Positions 1 through 10,672 of a stretch of 64,000 nucleotides of DNA are shown here, piece after piece (positions within the stretch are counted from its first letter, which is position 1; every line of letters starts with the position of its first letter). The stretch is from Sinohyriopsis cumingii (lineage: Eukaryota > Mollusca > Bivalvia > Unionida > Unionidae): assembly GCA_028554795.2 (NCBI GenBank), contig JAPYKE020000037.1:2142501-2206500 (forward strand), in the 5' to 3' direction. Under the pieces are notes generated by a model. The model was not told where the DNA came from and made no database searches. It saw nothing but the letters and a program-made list of their open reading frames with translations. The translations under genes and the position numbers were made by a program.

Positions 1-57
1 GTTGACTGAACAGAACTTAAAACAGCTTGACGACCAAACTCTATTCCAGACTAGTTC

Positions 58-500
58 CTACTTAATCATCCACTTCGAAAGTGACAGAGCGAGGAATACG
101 ATCCAAAGCACACAAGTAGCAGTGGGAACAGAACCACTGTTGCTACCACCACTGTTGCTACCGCTACCTGTGCCGCTGCCACCACTTCCACTACCTGATC
201 CAGTGGCAATGCCCCCACTTTCATTTGTGTTCGTTCCGCTGCCACTACTTCCACTACCTGGACCTATTCTAGTGCCCCCACCACCACTTGATCCCGTGGT
301 GCTCTTACTACTTCTGCTATTTGGACTTATGCCATTTCCCCCACCACCACTAGTTCCTGTCCCGCTACCATCAATTCCAGTACCAGTACCACCGATACCA
401 CTAGTGCCCATGCCCATGCCACCATCTCCGCTACCTGGTCCTGCACCAGTGCCCTCGCCACCACTTGATCGTGTCCCGCTGCCACCACTTTCACTATATG
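58..500 (-). CDS. Terminal exon of a Gly/Ser/Thr-rich secreted or anchored protein
   Basis: The minus strand reads as a low-complexity Gly/Ser/Thr protein of roughly 145 residues, with repeated GTG, SGG and GSG steps. It ends in a short hydrophobic tail (CVLWIVFLALSLSKWMIK) before a stop. The layout matches the mucin-like gene at 34.6-39.0 kb: low-complexity body, hydrophobic C-terminus ending in a basic residue, small upstream signal-peptide exon. The exon's 5' edge is uncertain. An AG near position 494 is the best acceptor seen, but its phase does not match the donor at 3129, so an unseen exon or another acceptor may exist. The plus strand is also open here as a Pro/Leu-rich frame; I prefer the minus strand because of the hydrophobic tail and family resemblance. 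Function unknown. Confidence 0.4.
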
Positions 501-1779
501 TGCCAGTGTCAGCGCCAGTGCCCCATATTACCGAAAAGAAAAATTCAGAAAAGCATTGATGAGATTTTGACAACAAAATAAATGTGTGTGTGTGTGTGTG
601 TGTGAGTGTGTGATTTTGATTTTTAACGTCGCTTTAATCATTTTTCAATCAACTCACTACGATGTCTGCAGTGTGGCAGTTTATAAACATGTTTGCAATA
701 TTTGCCAAACTTACACAAGAGAAAGTCTTGACACATGAACACAGATCATACTGGTACAGTTATAACGATACAATTAACCAATAAAGAAACCTCACGAATG
801 AACGCGATAGTTGATCAATAACACCGTCTACCAGCACCTTCAGCGGTTAGCCTCGTTTTGAGTTATCATTTCATTTCTTGGATTATGTCCCAAGTTGATT
901 ACTATGAGATTATAAACTTTCAATATGTAGACTTAAATTTAGGAAACAAACGTAAGCAAAGAAAAACAGAGTTCACGTAACTGCTACTGTCATGCGATGA
1001 TTTTTGTTTTCTTTACCCTTTGTCTGTAAATGAGAATAGGAGTTTTGGCTTTCCTAACTAATGTACCGTGGTTTTTCAATTGAAAATCATATTGCCTCTC
1101 TGAGCTTTGGCATAATGTTTACTTGAATTTAAATTTAAGTCATGGTCTTGTTTACAGTTTGGTGTAATTTTCCATAATGATTATTGAGATTTGTTAGACA
1201 GAAAGCGGTATTGTGACATGGGTCCAGTCTGTATATATATAAGAAAGAAGTAAATAGAATACTTATTCCTCTTGTAGTCTCATTATGATGGATCACTTTC
1301 AGTTGTGTTCAGCTATCATTTATTTTAATTATTCATTGGCATTGCAATGTCCTCATTGACTGTTTTGATTAAAGCATTATTCTGAATTCATTTAAATATA
1401 TTATGGATTCTATCTTTGTGGTAAATCAAGATTGTGGCACATGAAACTATTCAAGACTATTGGTACATCAGCACATTCAATATTGGAATTCATTCGGAAC
1501 ACTCTATTAGTTGGTCACGACGGAGCATTTATGTTTATTTGGGATTTAATACACAATACTGTATGTTCCTTTTAAATTTTAACTATGTAACCTAGAGAAA
1601 TACTTTGTTGCATTTTACAAAGCTAAGGTGTTTTGCTTCTTTCTGTTACTTTGTTTAAGACCATATAGTCGTTACTTTACACATTCCCACTATTATATTT
1701 ATGCTTTGCATAGTAGGTTTTTCATCAATGTACTAGTTATCTTAAAATAGATGAAAGCAAAGTAATCCAAATAACAAAA

Positions 1780-2511
1780 TACTTCAAGTGTTTCATTTAC
1801 AAGACGTTTTGGATTAGAATATAGGGGTATACACATCCTTTGATAATATGTAAATATGCAAATTTTTATGAAATCATGATGTGATCAAAATCAGGCAAAC
1901 ATTCCGTCTGTCGTTTAATATCATGTACAGAGTGGATGAGATATCGAAAGTTAGTTTCCAGTTACTACCTTAGGTTTTATTTACGATTCACTGGCTGTAA
2001 TTCGTTCGAAATTAACATTGATATACTTTCCGTTCAATAAAATGTTAGGCATACTATCCATTTTTGTTCTAGAACTCTACGCGAACAATTAGTATATGTA
2101 CAACTACCTGCCTCAATCAGTTTACATATCTTGAGCAATCTATGGTTCATTGACTTCAAAATGTATTCACAGACAATCTATTCTCTTCATTTTGTTCTTG
2201 CAGTAAAAACAAACTACCAGGAAAATAACACAACATCCTTGTGGATAGAAAAAATATCCGATTACTAAACCATGATAATTCCCAATCCCCATGCATCAAT
2301 ACCCCATCCCGATAAAGACATATAAGAGTTGCTAGACTTTAAACTAAAATCTTATAAAAACGAGAAATCTAATGCTGAATAAATGTTACATAATGTGAAA
2401 GGTGCATATCAAATGTGAAAATTTGGTAAATGTCCCATTTTAAATTTTGATGACAAACATAATTGATGTGTTAATGTTTCGAACAATTGCGTGAAAGCGG
2501 ACGAACAATGG
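1780..2511. repeat. ~740-bp duplicated segment, copy 1
   Basis: This segment matches 5598-6333 over essentially its full length, with scattered substitutions and small indels. Both copies are in the same orientation and both run into a (TA)n tract directly after the shared word GAACAATGGC. No coding potential is apparent. It may be an interspersed repeat with an AT-rich tail, or a segmental duplication. Confidence 0.8.

Positions 2512-2565
<54 letters not shown>
2512..2565. repeat. (TA)n microsatellite
   Basis: An uninterrupted TA dinucleotide run closes copy 1 of the duplicated segment. Open frames over it are artefacts. Confidence 0.95.
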
Positions 2566-2567
<2 letters not shown>

Positions 2568-3129
2568 TACCAATTCTTCTAACTGATGTCGAAAAAATTG
2601 TCTAAAATATACGGTAAAGAGATATTTCATTTCATGAATTCATTGAGATTGCTGAACAACATTTAGTTACATTTAAATATTTTGCATATGAGGTATTTAA
2701 TTATATTTTAAAAAATTGAAACCAAATGCAATTTTTTTAAAAATAGCAGTCTGGTTTCAAGACACAATAGAGTGTCGTTTTTTAATTGCTTTAATTAAAT
2801 GTAAATAAAGAATCTATCTTATTCTAAATATCACAAATGATTTAGCATTTGCATAAAGAACATAATTTGCATGAAGGACAACAATCACTGTGAACTTATC
2901 TAAGAAGGCATGACCATAATATAAAGCAAGTAACCTTTATTTCAACATACTTTTACCTCTAGGACGCAAGCGTGTATAAACCTTCTCGCGACTATTAGTT
3001 TGACCACAGCGAAAAATATGTTCTTTTTTGTTGAAACATAAATATGTACATGGCCACTTAAAGGACAGGTCCTACTGACAGACTGTGGTACAACTAATTA
3101 TAATTTAGACCATTTCGAAACAGACTCAC

Positions 3130-3176
3130 CATTAAGCAGGAGAAGGATTGCAAACAGAAAAGGTGTTATCATTGTG
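3130..3176 (-). CDS. Signal-peptide exon of the 5' gene
   Basis: A small minus-strand exon is bounded by a good acceptor (pyrimidine-rich stretch ending in TTAG at 3177) and a strong donor (G|GTGAGT at 3130/3129). It encodes an initiator Met at 3172 followed by ITPFLFAILLLLN, a typical signal-peptide core. It closely parallels the 49-nt signal-peptide exon of the gene at 38.5 kb, including the phase-1 donor. The likely downstream exon is the Gly/Ser-rich one at 58-500, but the phases do not join cleanly. A possible 5' UTR exon and a TATATATA motif lie near 3430-3610; neither is certain. Confidence 0.45.
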
Positions 3177-3259
3177 CTAATGTGAAATAATCTACATAAT
3201 TATAATTTAAAGGATCATATGCATCGTTAATTTCAGTATTATATACAGGGTTGTCCCGT

Positions 3260-3359
<100 letters not shown>

Positions 3360-3677
3360 TATTGGTCATCAATTATGTTTATAAAGAGTAAGTGGATATA
3401 GTAAGAATAACAAATATTAGTCAATACCTTTCAAAGAATAAAGGAGTTCAGCCATTACATAACGTATTAAAACACAGAGCTAGAAAAGACTTCAATGTAC
3501 TTCAATGGATCACCGGATTTGTATTTTTTTGCAATGTGGTGGAAGATGAACATGACTTTGTATTTGAATGAGAAATGTCAATTGCCTCTAAGAAAGAACT
3601 ATATATACCGTTAGTTTTGGGAAGGCCTGAATATGTTTCAGTTTATTAGATCACTAAAATCCACGAAATGTGCCTAG

Positions 3678-3683
3678 TATGTA

Positions 3684-3728
<45 letters not shown>

Positions 3729-3780
3729 GTATGTATGTATGTAGGTAGGTAGGTAGGTAGGTAGGTATGTATGTAGGCAC
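3678..3780. repeat. (GT)n and (GTAG)n compound microsatellite
   Basis: A GT dinucleotide run is followed by GTAT and GTAG tetranucleotide repeats. Confidence 0.9.
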
Positions 3781-4097
3781 GCAAGCACGTAAAAGAAATG
3801 TGCCGAGTATGTTCTGATATACCCAAAGAAAACTAAAGGCAAGAAAGCTAAGAATTCGTGTAATGCAAAGTAACATTGCTATATAACCTCAATCTTTCAA
3901 ATGGTCCACGACCCTTCCAGCTGGAATATAATCAAGGTAAAAGCCAAATGGATGTCTCAATTACACATCTATTATAACATGTTTTTGGGCATATAACACC
4001 TCCTATAGTGCGTCGAACCGGCTTTTCATCACCAAATCCGCGGAGGGGAGGTTGCTGAAAAAACATCTTAAGACTTCTAAGGTAGGGCAATAATTGG

Positions 4098-4375
4098 TGG
4101 GGGGCCGGGAGCGAGTATCAAATGACTAATATGCGATAACCCCTACTCTGCTTCCTTTTCTCTCCTGGTCATATCCAACTATATATATATAACTGGGGGG
4201 AGGAGGGGGGCGGCGAGTAACAAATTATTAAAATGCGACAACCCCTACTCCCCTACTCCGCTTCCTTTTCTCTCCTGGTCATATCTAGCTATATATAAAT
4301 ATAATGAGAGTGGGCGGGTAATACACGATTAATGTGCGAGGACCATTATTTCGTTTCCTGTATTCTCCTCGTTCT
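4098..4375. repeat. Three decaying ~105-bp tandem repeats
   Basis: Each unit starts with a G-rich block and a 'CGAGTA.CAAAT' segment. It continues through 'GCGACAACCCCTACT' and 'CTTCCTTTTCTCTCCT' and ends in a short AT run. Units 1 and 2 are close; unit 3 is diverged. The flanking bases 3780-4098 and 4375-5340 show nothing recognisable. Confidence 0.7.
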
Positions 4376-5344
4376 AACTAATGTATGAAAGTATATAGCC
4401 TACATATTTATTTCGCTTCGTCTCTATCGGTCTTCAAATTCTGTGTACAAATTCGTGATTAATCCTTGAAATATGATACATTAATCAAATACGCGACAAC
4501 GTCTCACCCGTTAATCAAAAACTAAACAATGTCAAATTAAATCATTACACTGAGTATGTTTATTTGACAGATCATTCTATTCGGAAGCCTAAGCATTACC
4601 GTATAAATCGATAATATCCGACCTTTCAGGAAAGAACGGAAGTTAATTTACTGTTGTGCCTGTATTGAGTGGTACGATATCTAATAGAACGAACTTTATC
4701 GCAAACTTTTGATCAATTTATCGGCAGAACTGACGAAGTTAAATAACTTTCTGTGTGATCGATGATTTCCGCAGTAAACATTATGTCATTTGACGCCATC
4801 ATAATTACTACTACAACCACACCTACGAGTGGGTTGCTTAATTTATATTCACCGTTGTCAAAGACTCACGGAGTTTGTTTTCTATCACCTGAGACTCTCT
4901 GGCAACGGTCTAATTTTAATTTGTCTGCTATGGAATGTGACTCAAAATTAAAGATCTGTTTCTGACTCGCGTTCAATGTCTTCAGAACAAAATACATATA
5001 GGAACGAAAAAGCAATTCGATTGTTTCTCAGTAGTTGCATATAGTACTAATTGTTTTGCTAGTTAAAACATTAATTGGTTAATAAATGATTGAATAAATA
5101 TTAAGATCAAGTTTATGGGTAAGTTACTTTTCATTAATTATTTACATTAAAACACTTGTGTTGGGCTAAACTCTTCAAAAAATCAAAGGCCAGTCCAGAT
5201 TTAGACAAAACCAAATGGGACATTTATTTCAGACTACGGCTGTTAATATGTTTAAACATCGTGACTTTAATCTATTTAGTTGATATAGGGTTGATTTGTG
5301 ATTGGTAAACATCGTATTCCCTTATTGCTCCAAACATTGTTCGG

Positions 5345-5600
5345 TGCACAGCAACGTGAGTTTTGCGAGAGGTCGCGGGTTCGAACCCTGGCCAAGTCAT
5401 ACCAAAGACTTACAAAAATGGTACTAACAGCTGTCTCGCTTGGCCCTCAGCATTAATATATTAGTGTTAGGACTGGTCGGCTTGGGGTCAGGATAATGTG
5501 ACTGGGTGGGACATCATGCTACATGTCTACGGCATGATGCCCCAGTGCTGGACATCACTATAAAATATCACACTTCAGACATCGTAGCGATATGACTGAA
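5345..5600 (+). mobile_element. tRNA-derived SINE (family 1), copy a
   Basis: A pol III B-box (GGGTTCGAACCC) sits near 5377. The family body follows ('ACCAAAGACTTA', 'GTTAGGACTGGTCGG', 'GGTCAGGATAATGTGACTGGG', 'GTAGCGATATGACTGAAA'). The same order recurs at 37.2, 52.7, 59.6 and 60.3 kb. It abuts copy 2 of the 740-bp duplication. Confidence 0.85.
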
Positions 5601-6332
5601 ATACTTCAAGTGTTTAATTTACAAGACGTTTTGGATTAGAATATAGGAGTATACACATCCTTTGATAATATTTAAATACGTAAATTTTTATGACCGCATG
5701 ATATGATCAAAATGAGGTAAACATTCCGTCTGTCGTTTAGGTTTCAGGTACAGAGTGGATGAAATATCGAAAGTTAGTTTCCAGTTTCTACCTTAGGTTT
5801 TATTTACGATTCACTGGCTGTAATTCGTTCGAAATTAACTTTGATAAAATGTTAGGCGTACTATCCATTTTTTTTTCTATAACTCTACGCGAACAATTAG
5901 TATAAGTACAACTAACTAACTACCTGTCTGATTTATTTTAAATATCTTGAGCAACCTATGGTTCATTAACTTCAAAATGTACACGTGTATTCATACACAA
6001 TCTGTTCTTAAATTTTATTCATGCAGTAAAAACAAACTAAAATGAAAATAACACAACATCCTTTTGGAAAGAAAATTATCCGATTACTAAACCATGATAA
6101 TTGCCTGTCCCCATGCATCATTATCCCATCCCGATAAAGACATATAAGGGTTGCCTGATTTTAAGCTAAAATCTTATAAAAACGAGCAATCTGATGCTCA
6201 ATAAATGTTACATAATGTGAAAGGTGCATATAAAATGTGACATTTTGAAAAATGCCGCATTCTAAATTGTGTTGACATACATAATTAATGTGTTAATTTT
6301 CGAGAAGTTGCGTGAAAGCAGACGAACAATGG

Positions 6333-6333
<1 letters not shown>
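5598..6333. repeat. ~740-bp duplicated segment, copy 2
   Basis: Same orientation as 1780-2511, from 'ACTTCAAGTGTTT' to 'GAACAATGGC'. It runs into the (TA)n tract at 6334, on the far side of which the viral element begins. Confidence 0.8.

Positions 6334-6406
<73 letters not shown>
6334..6406. repeat. (TA)n microsatellite at the left edge of the viral element
   Basis: A TA dinucleotide run separates the host duplication from viral coding sequence. It marks the left limit of the integrated element as preserved here. Confidence 0.9.
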
Positions 6407-6411
<5 letters not shown>

Positions 6412-6483
6412 CACAGAGTGCCACTAAGAAGATCATTCAGTGAGTTACAGAATAAGACGCATCTTCTTCTTCTTCTTCTTCTT

Positions 6484-7755
6484 TTATTTCCTCCACTTCT
6501 TCATCGACCCCCTTATCTTTCCTAATAATCCTTTCTTCTTCTTTATTTCTGACCCTGGTAACCAGTCAGGATGGCCCAACGCTCTGAACTTGGCTTGTAT
6601 CTTCATCCAATTATTATTTAACCTCTCAAACTCTTCCTTTTTCTTTTTGTTTTCCCTATCCTTTCGTTCCTTACTCCATTTCTCTTTGATCTTCATGACT
6701 TCTTCCTCCATCACTTTTCTCATAAGTTCTTCCGCATTCTTTAGCTGGTCCAGACCTCTTTTGACATAGGACCACTCTGTCCATTCCATTACGTCTTCCA
6801 AAAAGCACCTTACTTCTATCACATTATCTATGGCTTCCTTTAAGTGACCAATCTTCACATACTCTGGATTGATGAAGCATCTTAGCCTTTTTACTTCTTC
6901 TTCTATTATCTCTTTCACCAGATCCATAGCTAATTTCATGTTTGTCACTTGCCTTCTGACAAAATCCCGGGTAACTTCATGCTTCCATTCACGTTCACTA
7001 ATGTCGTTTCCCACTTTAGGTAACACTTCCACACGTCGTACGTAGTGTCTGGCTTCCTCGATGACAGTTTTGCAATTGGCAGCAGCAGCAGTATCCATCA
7101 AATGGAAAGCGGTACTAATACGATTCAGTCTCAAGCGGACATTTACGCCGTTCAGCAAATACTTTTCTTGCAACCACATGTCAAAATGCAAACGATCCAT
7201 CAGTTCTAAACTTTTGTTGACTCCTATGAGTTTGTTTGTTCGTTCTACAAATCCCTCATTGTGGTCTTTCTTTGTATCAATTTCCGATTCTTCAAACTGA
7301 CCCGCATCATCAGGTTCCCATACCACACAGGCATTGAGATGGGTGTTCTTGGCGTCTATTCCATACGTCAAGAAATTTTCCAGGTACGCTCGATAAGGGT
7401 AAGTATCCATGCTGCTACTGACTAGTTTGTTATTCAAGTACAAGTCCACTCCAATAAAGAAGGAATGCATGAAATTGTTGACGGAGCTATTACCTCATCA
7501 CCATCTAGACTCGAATTGTCCTCATCTACAACTTTGACTTTCAGGTACAAGTAACTATTGTTCAGATCGATATAATCTTCTGGCTGTCCTTTGATTTCAA
7601 ACTCGATGGGAGCTGAGGCTGTCAAAGAGGAGACAGGATGAAATTCCACCCATTGGGATTCTTGCATGGTAATGATAGTTGGGGGGGGGGGGGGCATGGC
7701 AAACAGATCCAGTTCCGACTTGGAACAGGTGCAAGACTCGATGTATCATTGTTCT
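6484..7755 (-). pseudogene. Major capsid protein, N-terminal half, fused to a coiled-coil tail
   Basis: The N-terminal ~230 residues match the F54H12.2-like double-jelly-roll capsid family. Markers are a Cys-containing leader ending SKSELDLF, then QWVEFHPVSSLT, PEDYIDLNNSYLYLKVKV, MDTYPYRAYLENFLTYG and KYLLNGVNVRLRLNR. Coding probably starts upstream of the ATG at 7667; a stop and a 14-G run (7681-7694) disturb that part. A single-base frameshift near 7480 splits the first jelly roll. After about 7020 the family signal stops, and the open frame continues for ~170 residues as a Lys/Glu-rich coiled-coil-like tail ending at 6484. The second jelly roll is missing. In the intact family this protein builds the hexameric capsomers of the virion. 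Confidence 0.8.
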
Positions 7756-7768
7756 GTTTCACAATGCT

Positions 7769-7993
7769 TTAATAATCAAAAACGTCTAAGTCTCGAACGG
7801 TTATTCTTTTCTTTGTCTTTCTAGCTTTAGAAGTGTGAAGTCTGGTAAAAGGGTGTTTTCTTCGTCGTCTCTTTCTACCTTGTCCTTGTTGTGGTGTCAG
7901 GTAAGTAGGAATGCCTGACTCGGCAGCGTGCAGGGCATTTATAGGCGTTTCTTGTCGGCCTAAAAGGTCTTTGCCTATTTTGCAACAAGACAT
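7769..7993 (-). CDS. Small basic virion-like protein, unknown
   Basis: This is an uninterrupted 74-residue frame starting at ATG 7993. It begins 26 bp after the stop of the GHGLG gene and ends just before the capsid gene. The middle holds a basic cluster (GRKRRRRK) and a second one (KARKTKKR) near the end. Position and composition suggest a DNA-binding core or packaging component, but I do not recognise a named family. The N-terminus has two adjacent cysteines. Confidence 0.55.
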   Translation of the reverse strand: MSCCKIGKDLLGRQETPINALHAAESGIPTYLTPQQGQGRKRRRRKHPFTRLHTSKARKTKKRITVRDLDVFDY

Positions 7994-8019
7994 TTTTGAC
8001 TGCCCTGAAGAAGGCTTCT

Positions 8020-8214
8020 TTAGAGTTTTTTTTTGTCGATGATGACATTTTGGAGAAATTCTTTACCGTGTGTCAATGCCGCATCTTTCAAGGCGTGCAA
8101 TCCGCGTGTCACCATCGGTTTCAACACCGGAGTCACCGAAAGAAAGGCTGATTTTAACATATGTCCTAAACCGTGTCCTCGCTGTCGAGCAACGCCTCGG
8201 TACACTGGATACAT
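8020..8214 (-). CDS. Small GHGLG-motif protein
   Basis: An intact 64-residue frame whose ATG at 8214 lies 3 bp after the penton stop. It starts MYPVYRG, has RQRGHGLG around residues 11-18, and then an alternating hydrophobic/basic stretch (residues 20-55) that could form an amphipathic helix. Short proteins with a GHGLG or GFGLG start followed by such a helix occur beside the penton gene in related virus-like elements, from general knowledge. A membrane-active role like adenovirus protein VI is a guess. It ends in KKK. Confidence 0.6.
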   Translation of the reverse strand: MYPVYRGVARQRGHGLGHMLKSAFLSVTPVLKPMVTRGLHALKDAALTHGKEFLQNVIIDKKKL

Positions 8215-8217
8215 GAC

Positions 8218-9145
8218 TTACGAGTCGTTAGAGAACCGTTTTCGAAAATGGAGTTTCACCGTGACTTTCCCTTTGGTGAATTGAATATTTTGTCCCAGAT
8301 CTCCTTTAATAGCAATGTTGACCGTGTCCAAATAAGACTTGCTAACAGAAAAAAAATGATGATGTACAAAATCGCGGTGTACGTGATAAGTGTTTCCACC
8401 TTCCTCGTCAGCATTCGTGGCAGAATCCACTTTGAAAGGAATTACACGTAATAACGGTACGGAGGTGTGTCCCACCACGTTATACTCCACCACATCGAAG
8501 TAAACAAAGATCAAAGTCAGTCCTTGGTTCATTTCTACCGGGGAACGAAATAACTTGGTAAAAGAATCGTTGTCAGAAATGACTGGTATTTCCTTTTTCT
8601 TCGTCATGGCCATTCTCATCTCCATGTCTCCGCCTAACATGTCAAACAATTCAGGACAAAATAAAATCGACATGATTTTACTCCCCTCAGGACATTTCAC
8701 CAGGAAGCGACGAGCTACTTTATGGCACTCCAGGGTGACACTTTTTTTTAAACTCTCCAAAGCTCTAAGAAACACGACATGGAGGCAATAGTGCTGACCA
8801 AATGTTGTCCACTAAAATAATAGCCTGGAGGTATGAACAAGTGATAGGTGGTCGACTTTTGATTTTTTGTGCTAGGTGCTTTCTTATCATATTTGACCTT
8901 GGTATCCAAGTACTGTTGCAATTGTTCGTCATGAACTTCCAATGAAAAAAATATTTGATTGGGAAGGACATTGAGGACTTGGGTCGAGTGAATCATTCTA
9001 CCAAAGCCAGTTCCCAATGAGCTTCGTGATTTGATTGGATGGCCTGAGGTAGTTTGGCCGTGTAACAGCACAACGTGTTGTTGGGAAATACCTCCATGGG
9101 ACTGTCACTGGGTAAGGTTAAGTAAAACTGGTTAGTGCGACTCAT
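8218..9145 (-). pseudogene. Penton-like minor capsid protein, two frameshifts
   Basis: The family signature is clear: FYLTLPSDSPMEVFPNNT at the N-terminus, then HWELALVE, then HLFIPPGYYFSGQHLVSTI in the middle, and a ~185-residue C-terminal domain with ILFCPELFDMLGG. The start ATG at 9145 overlaps the TGA of the membrane-protein gene in an ATGA arrangement, which suggests translation from a shared message. Two frameshifts, near 9005 and near 8770, split the frame into three parts; length without them would be about 310 residues, normal for the family. In related viruses it forms the five-fold vertices. Confidence 0.8.
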
Positions 9146-9549
9146 AATTCCAGAGTTCTGTGGCTGTCCGATGGGTTACTGGAAGTCAGAGGAGTGTCTC
9201 CGCCCAAAATATGGTTGTTGTTATTGGAATGGTGACTGCCACTGGCAATGGACACAAGGTTCCCGTTGTTCCCGTTCGAAGTGAATTTCAGAAAGGGATT
9301 GGGAAGCAGGTAACCGATGCAACTGCTCAATAAAATGGTCCACATTTGTTTGTCTCCTTGTTGCAAACTCAAATTGGCAATGGCTGCACCGATGACACAA
9401 TACACCACAAAGATTTGGCAGAATAAGACGATTTGCGTTTTAGGCACACGTTCTCCACACCACACCCACAAGGGCTGTTTTTGTAAGTCTTGCAGAGAAG
9501 AACTGGGTGAAGGAGTGGTCGCAGTAGCTGAGTCTGTGTGAAAGGGCAT
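9142..9549 (-). CDS. Two-helix membrane protein, intact
   Basis: An intact frame of 135 residues from ATG 9549. An in-frame GTG at 9558 extends the frame, but ATG is preferred because the integrase TGA lies at 9557-9555. After a Ser/Thr/Pro-rich leader come two hydrophobic segments, around residues 38-58 (IVLFCQIFVVYCVIGAAI) and 68-85 (MWTILLSSCIGYLLPNP). An Asn/Gly/Ser-rich tail follows. The 'PKTQIVLF... LLSSCIGYLLPNP' pattern recurs in a small membrane protein placed between integrase and penton in related elements, from general knowledge. It probably sits in the virion or host membrane; function unproven. Its stop overlaps the penton start. Confidence 0.65.
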   Translation of the reverse strand: MPFHTDSATATTPSPSSSLQDLQKQPLWVWCGERVPKTQIVLFCQIFVVYCVIGAAIANLSLQQGDKQMWTILLSSCIGYLLPNPFLKFTSNGNNGNLVSIASGSHHSNNNNHILGGDTPLTSSNPSDSHRTLEL

Positions 9550-9554
9550 GATGA

Positions 9555-10665
9555 TCACTTCTTTTTATAGTCGATGACTTGCGAAGCGTTGATCCAAGAA
9601 TCAAAACTGGGTGGATATCCTTTCCAACGTACTTTGACTTCTTTGACACGTCGTTTGCCTATTTTACGGGTTCTGCGTTCGAGAATGCTTTCAATGTCCT
9701 ACACGTCGTCTTCTTTTTTGGTGACACGTTGTAACTCGGGCAAATAAAACGTTCCTTTTAACACTTCTCCGTTCATGTCTTCCAATTTATAGACGGCAGG
9801 ATGATGGCCATGCACTCGTCCACTGACACGAAACAATTCGGTCGTTCAATTAGGTAAGTAACCTTTGTCGAAAGTGCGTTTGGTTTTGTCAATGCGTACC
9901 CAATCCCCTACGGCCAACACTCCACTTTTCTTGGGGACAGCCCTCGTCGGGGACGTACCAAACAGGCACTCAGACACCAGCACTTCGTTGTCGGGAGTCA
10001 CCTCTTGCGGGGCACGTCAAATGCTTCGATGGTAAGATTGGTTGTACGCTTGCAACATGTGCGGTAAGTTGTCGATGTACTTCAGAGTGTGGTGATGCGT
10101 AAAATATTTCCACATGCGTTTTTTTCAAAGTGCGTTGAAAACGTTAAACGATGAGGGCCTTGGTTTCAGGATTCTCGGTGGTAACAAAATGAATGTCACG
10201 TTTCTTTAATTCTTTTTGGAAAGCTTGGTTCAGAAATTCGGTACCTTTGTCCGTTTGCCATCGAAGACGGTGACGACCACTTTGTTTCAACACCCGTTGC
10301 AGGGCTCGCACTAACTCACTGCTCAATTTGGAAATCAATGGTACGACCCAGGCAAATTTGGAAAAGGCGTCGATGACACAAAACAAATATTTGTAGCCGC
10401 GATTGTAGCTGGCCAAATGAGAGACATCGGCTAAATCGGCTTGCCATTGATGATCGATGCCTTCCACATGGGTTCGACTTCTGGAACATTTGGGTGGAAT
10501 GGGTTTGTGTAAAGTGTAAGTATCTTGTTCTTGTAACCATCGTTGTACTTGAGGTAAACGGAGACTTTTCAGTCGAGTTTTGGCAGCAGGATACAATTTT
10601 TGAACTCCTCCGTAACCTGCAGGATGGGATGGGTCGTAGTAAATGATAGCTAATACTTTTTCCAT
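9555..10665 (-). pseudogene. INT: Retrovirus-type integrase with C-terminal chromodomain
   Basis: From ATG 10665 the frame opens with MEKVLAIIYYDPSHPAGYGG, the usual Polinton-type integrase start. A rve core follows with the first catalytic Asp in WQADLADV and the second in WQTDKGTEF. The third acidic position, about 35 residues later, is a stop codon (TAA, 10146-10144). Further lesions are a frameshift in the 7-T run at 10119-10125, TGA at 10019-10017, TGA at 9848-9846 and TAG at 9701-9699. The C-terminus carries a chromodomain signature (VRWKGYPPSFDSW). In intact relatives it inserts the linear genome into host DNA, and a chromodomain may guide it to modified histones. This copy cannot encode a working enzyme. 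Confidence 0.85.
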
Positions 10666-10672
10666 TTTTCTG

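Larger units (their letters stand above)
577..3129 (-). other. Probable intron of the 5' gene
   Basis: No coding ORF of note is seen. The stretch contains a (TG)n run at 582-606, the first copy of a ~740-bp duplicated segment (1780-2511), and a long (TA)n tract at 2512-2565. Around 1330-1570 it also shows weak similarity to 30340-30560, which may reflect an old duplication. Confidence 0.35.

Noticed and set aside
2..559. Plus-strand Pro/Leu-rich open frame of 185 residues
   Set aside because: It is the antisense of a Gly/Ser/Thr repeat; the minus strand has a hydrophobic C-terminus and a matching signal-peptide exon.
6440..6769. Plus-strand Phe/Ser-rich frame over the capsid tail
   Set aside because: It is the antisense of a Lys/Glu-rich coiled coil; the minus frame continues directly from capsid motifs.
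8001..8016. Another histone-type stem-loop between the GHGLG and basic protein genes
   Set aside because: It has AGCCTT-CTTC-AGGGCA with a mismatch and a G-U pair, no CGAAAAGAGAT-like element downstream, and would lie 26 bp between two tightly spaced genes.
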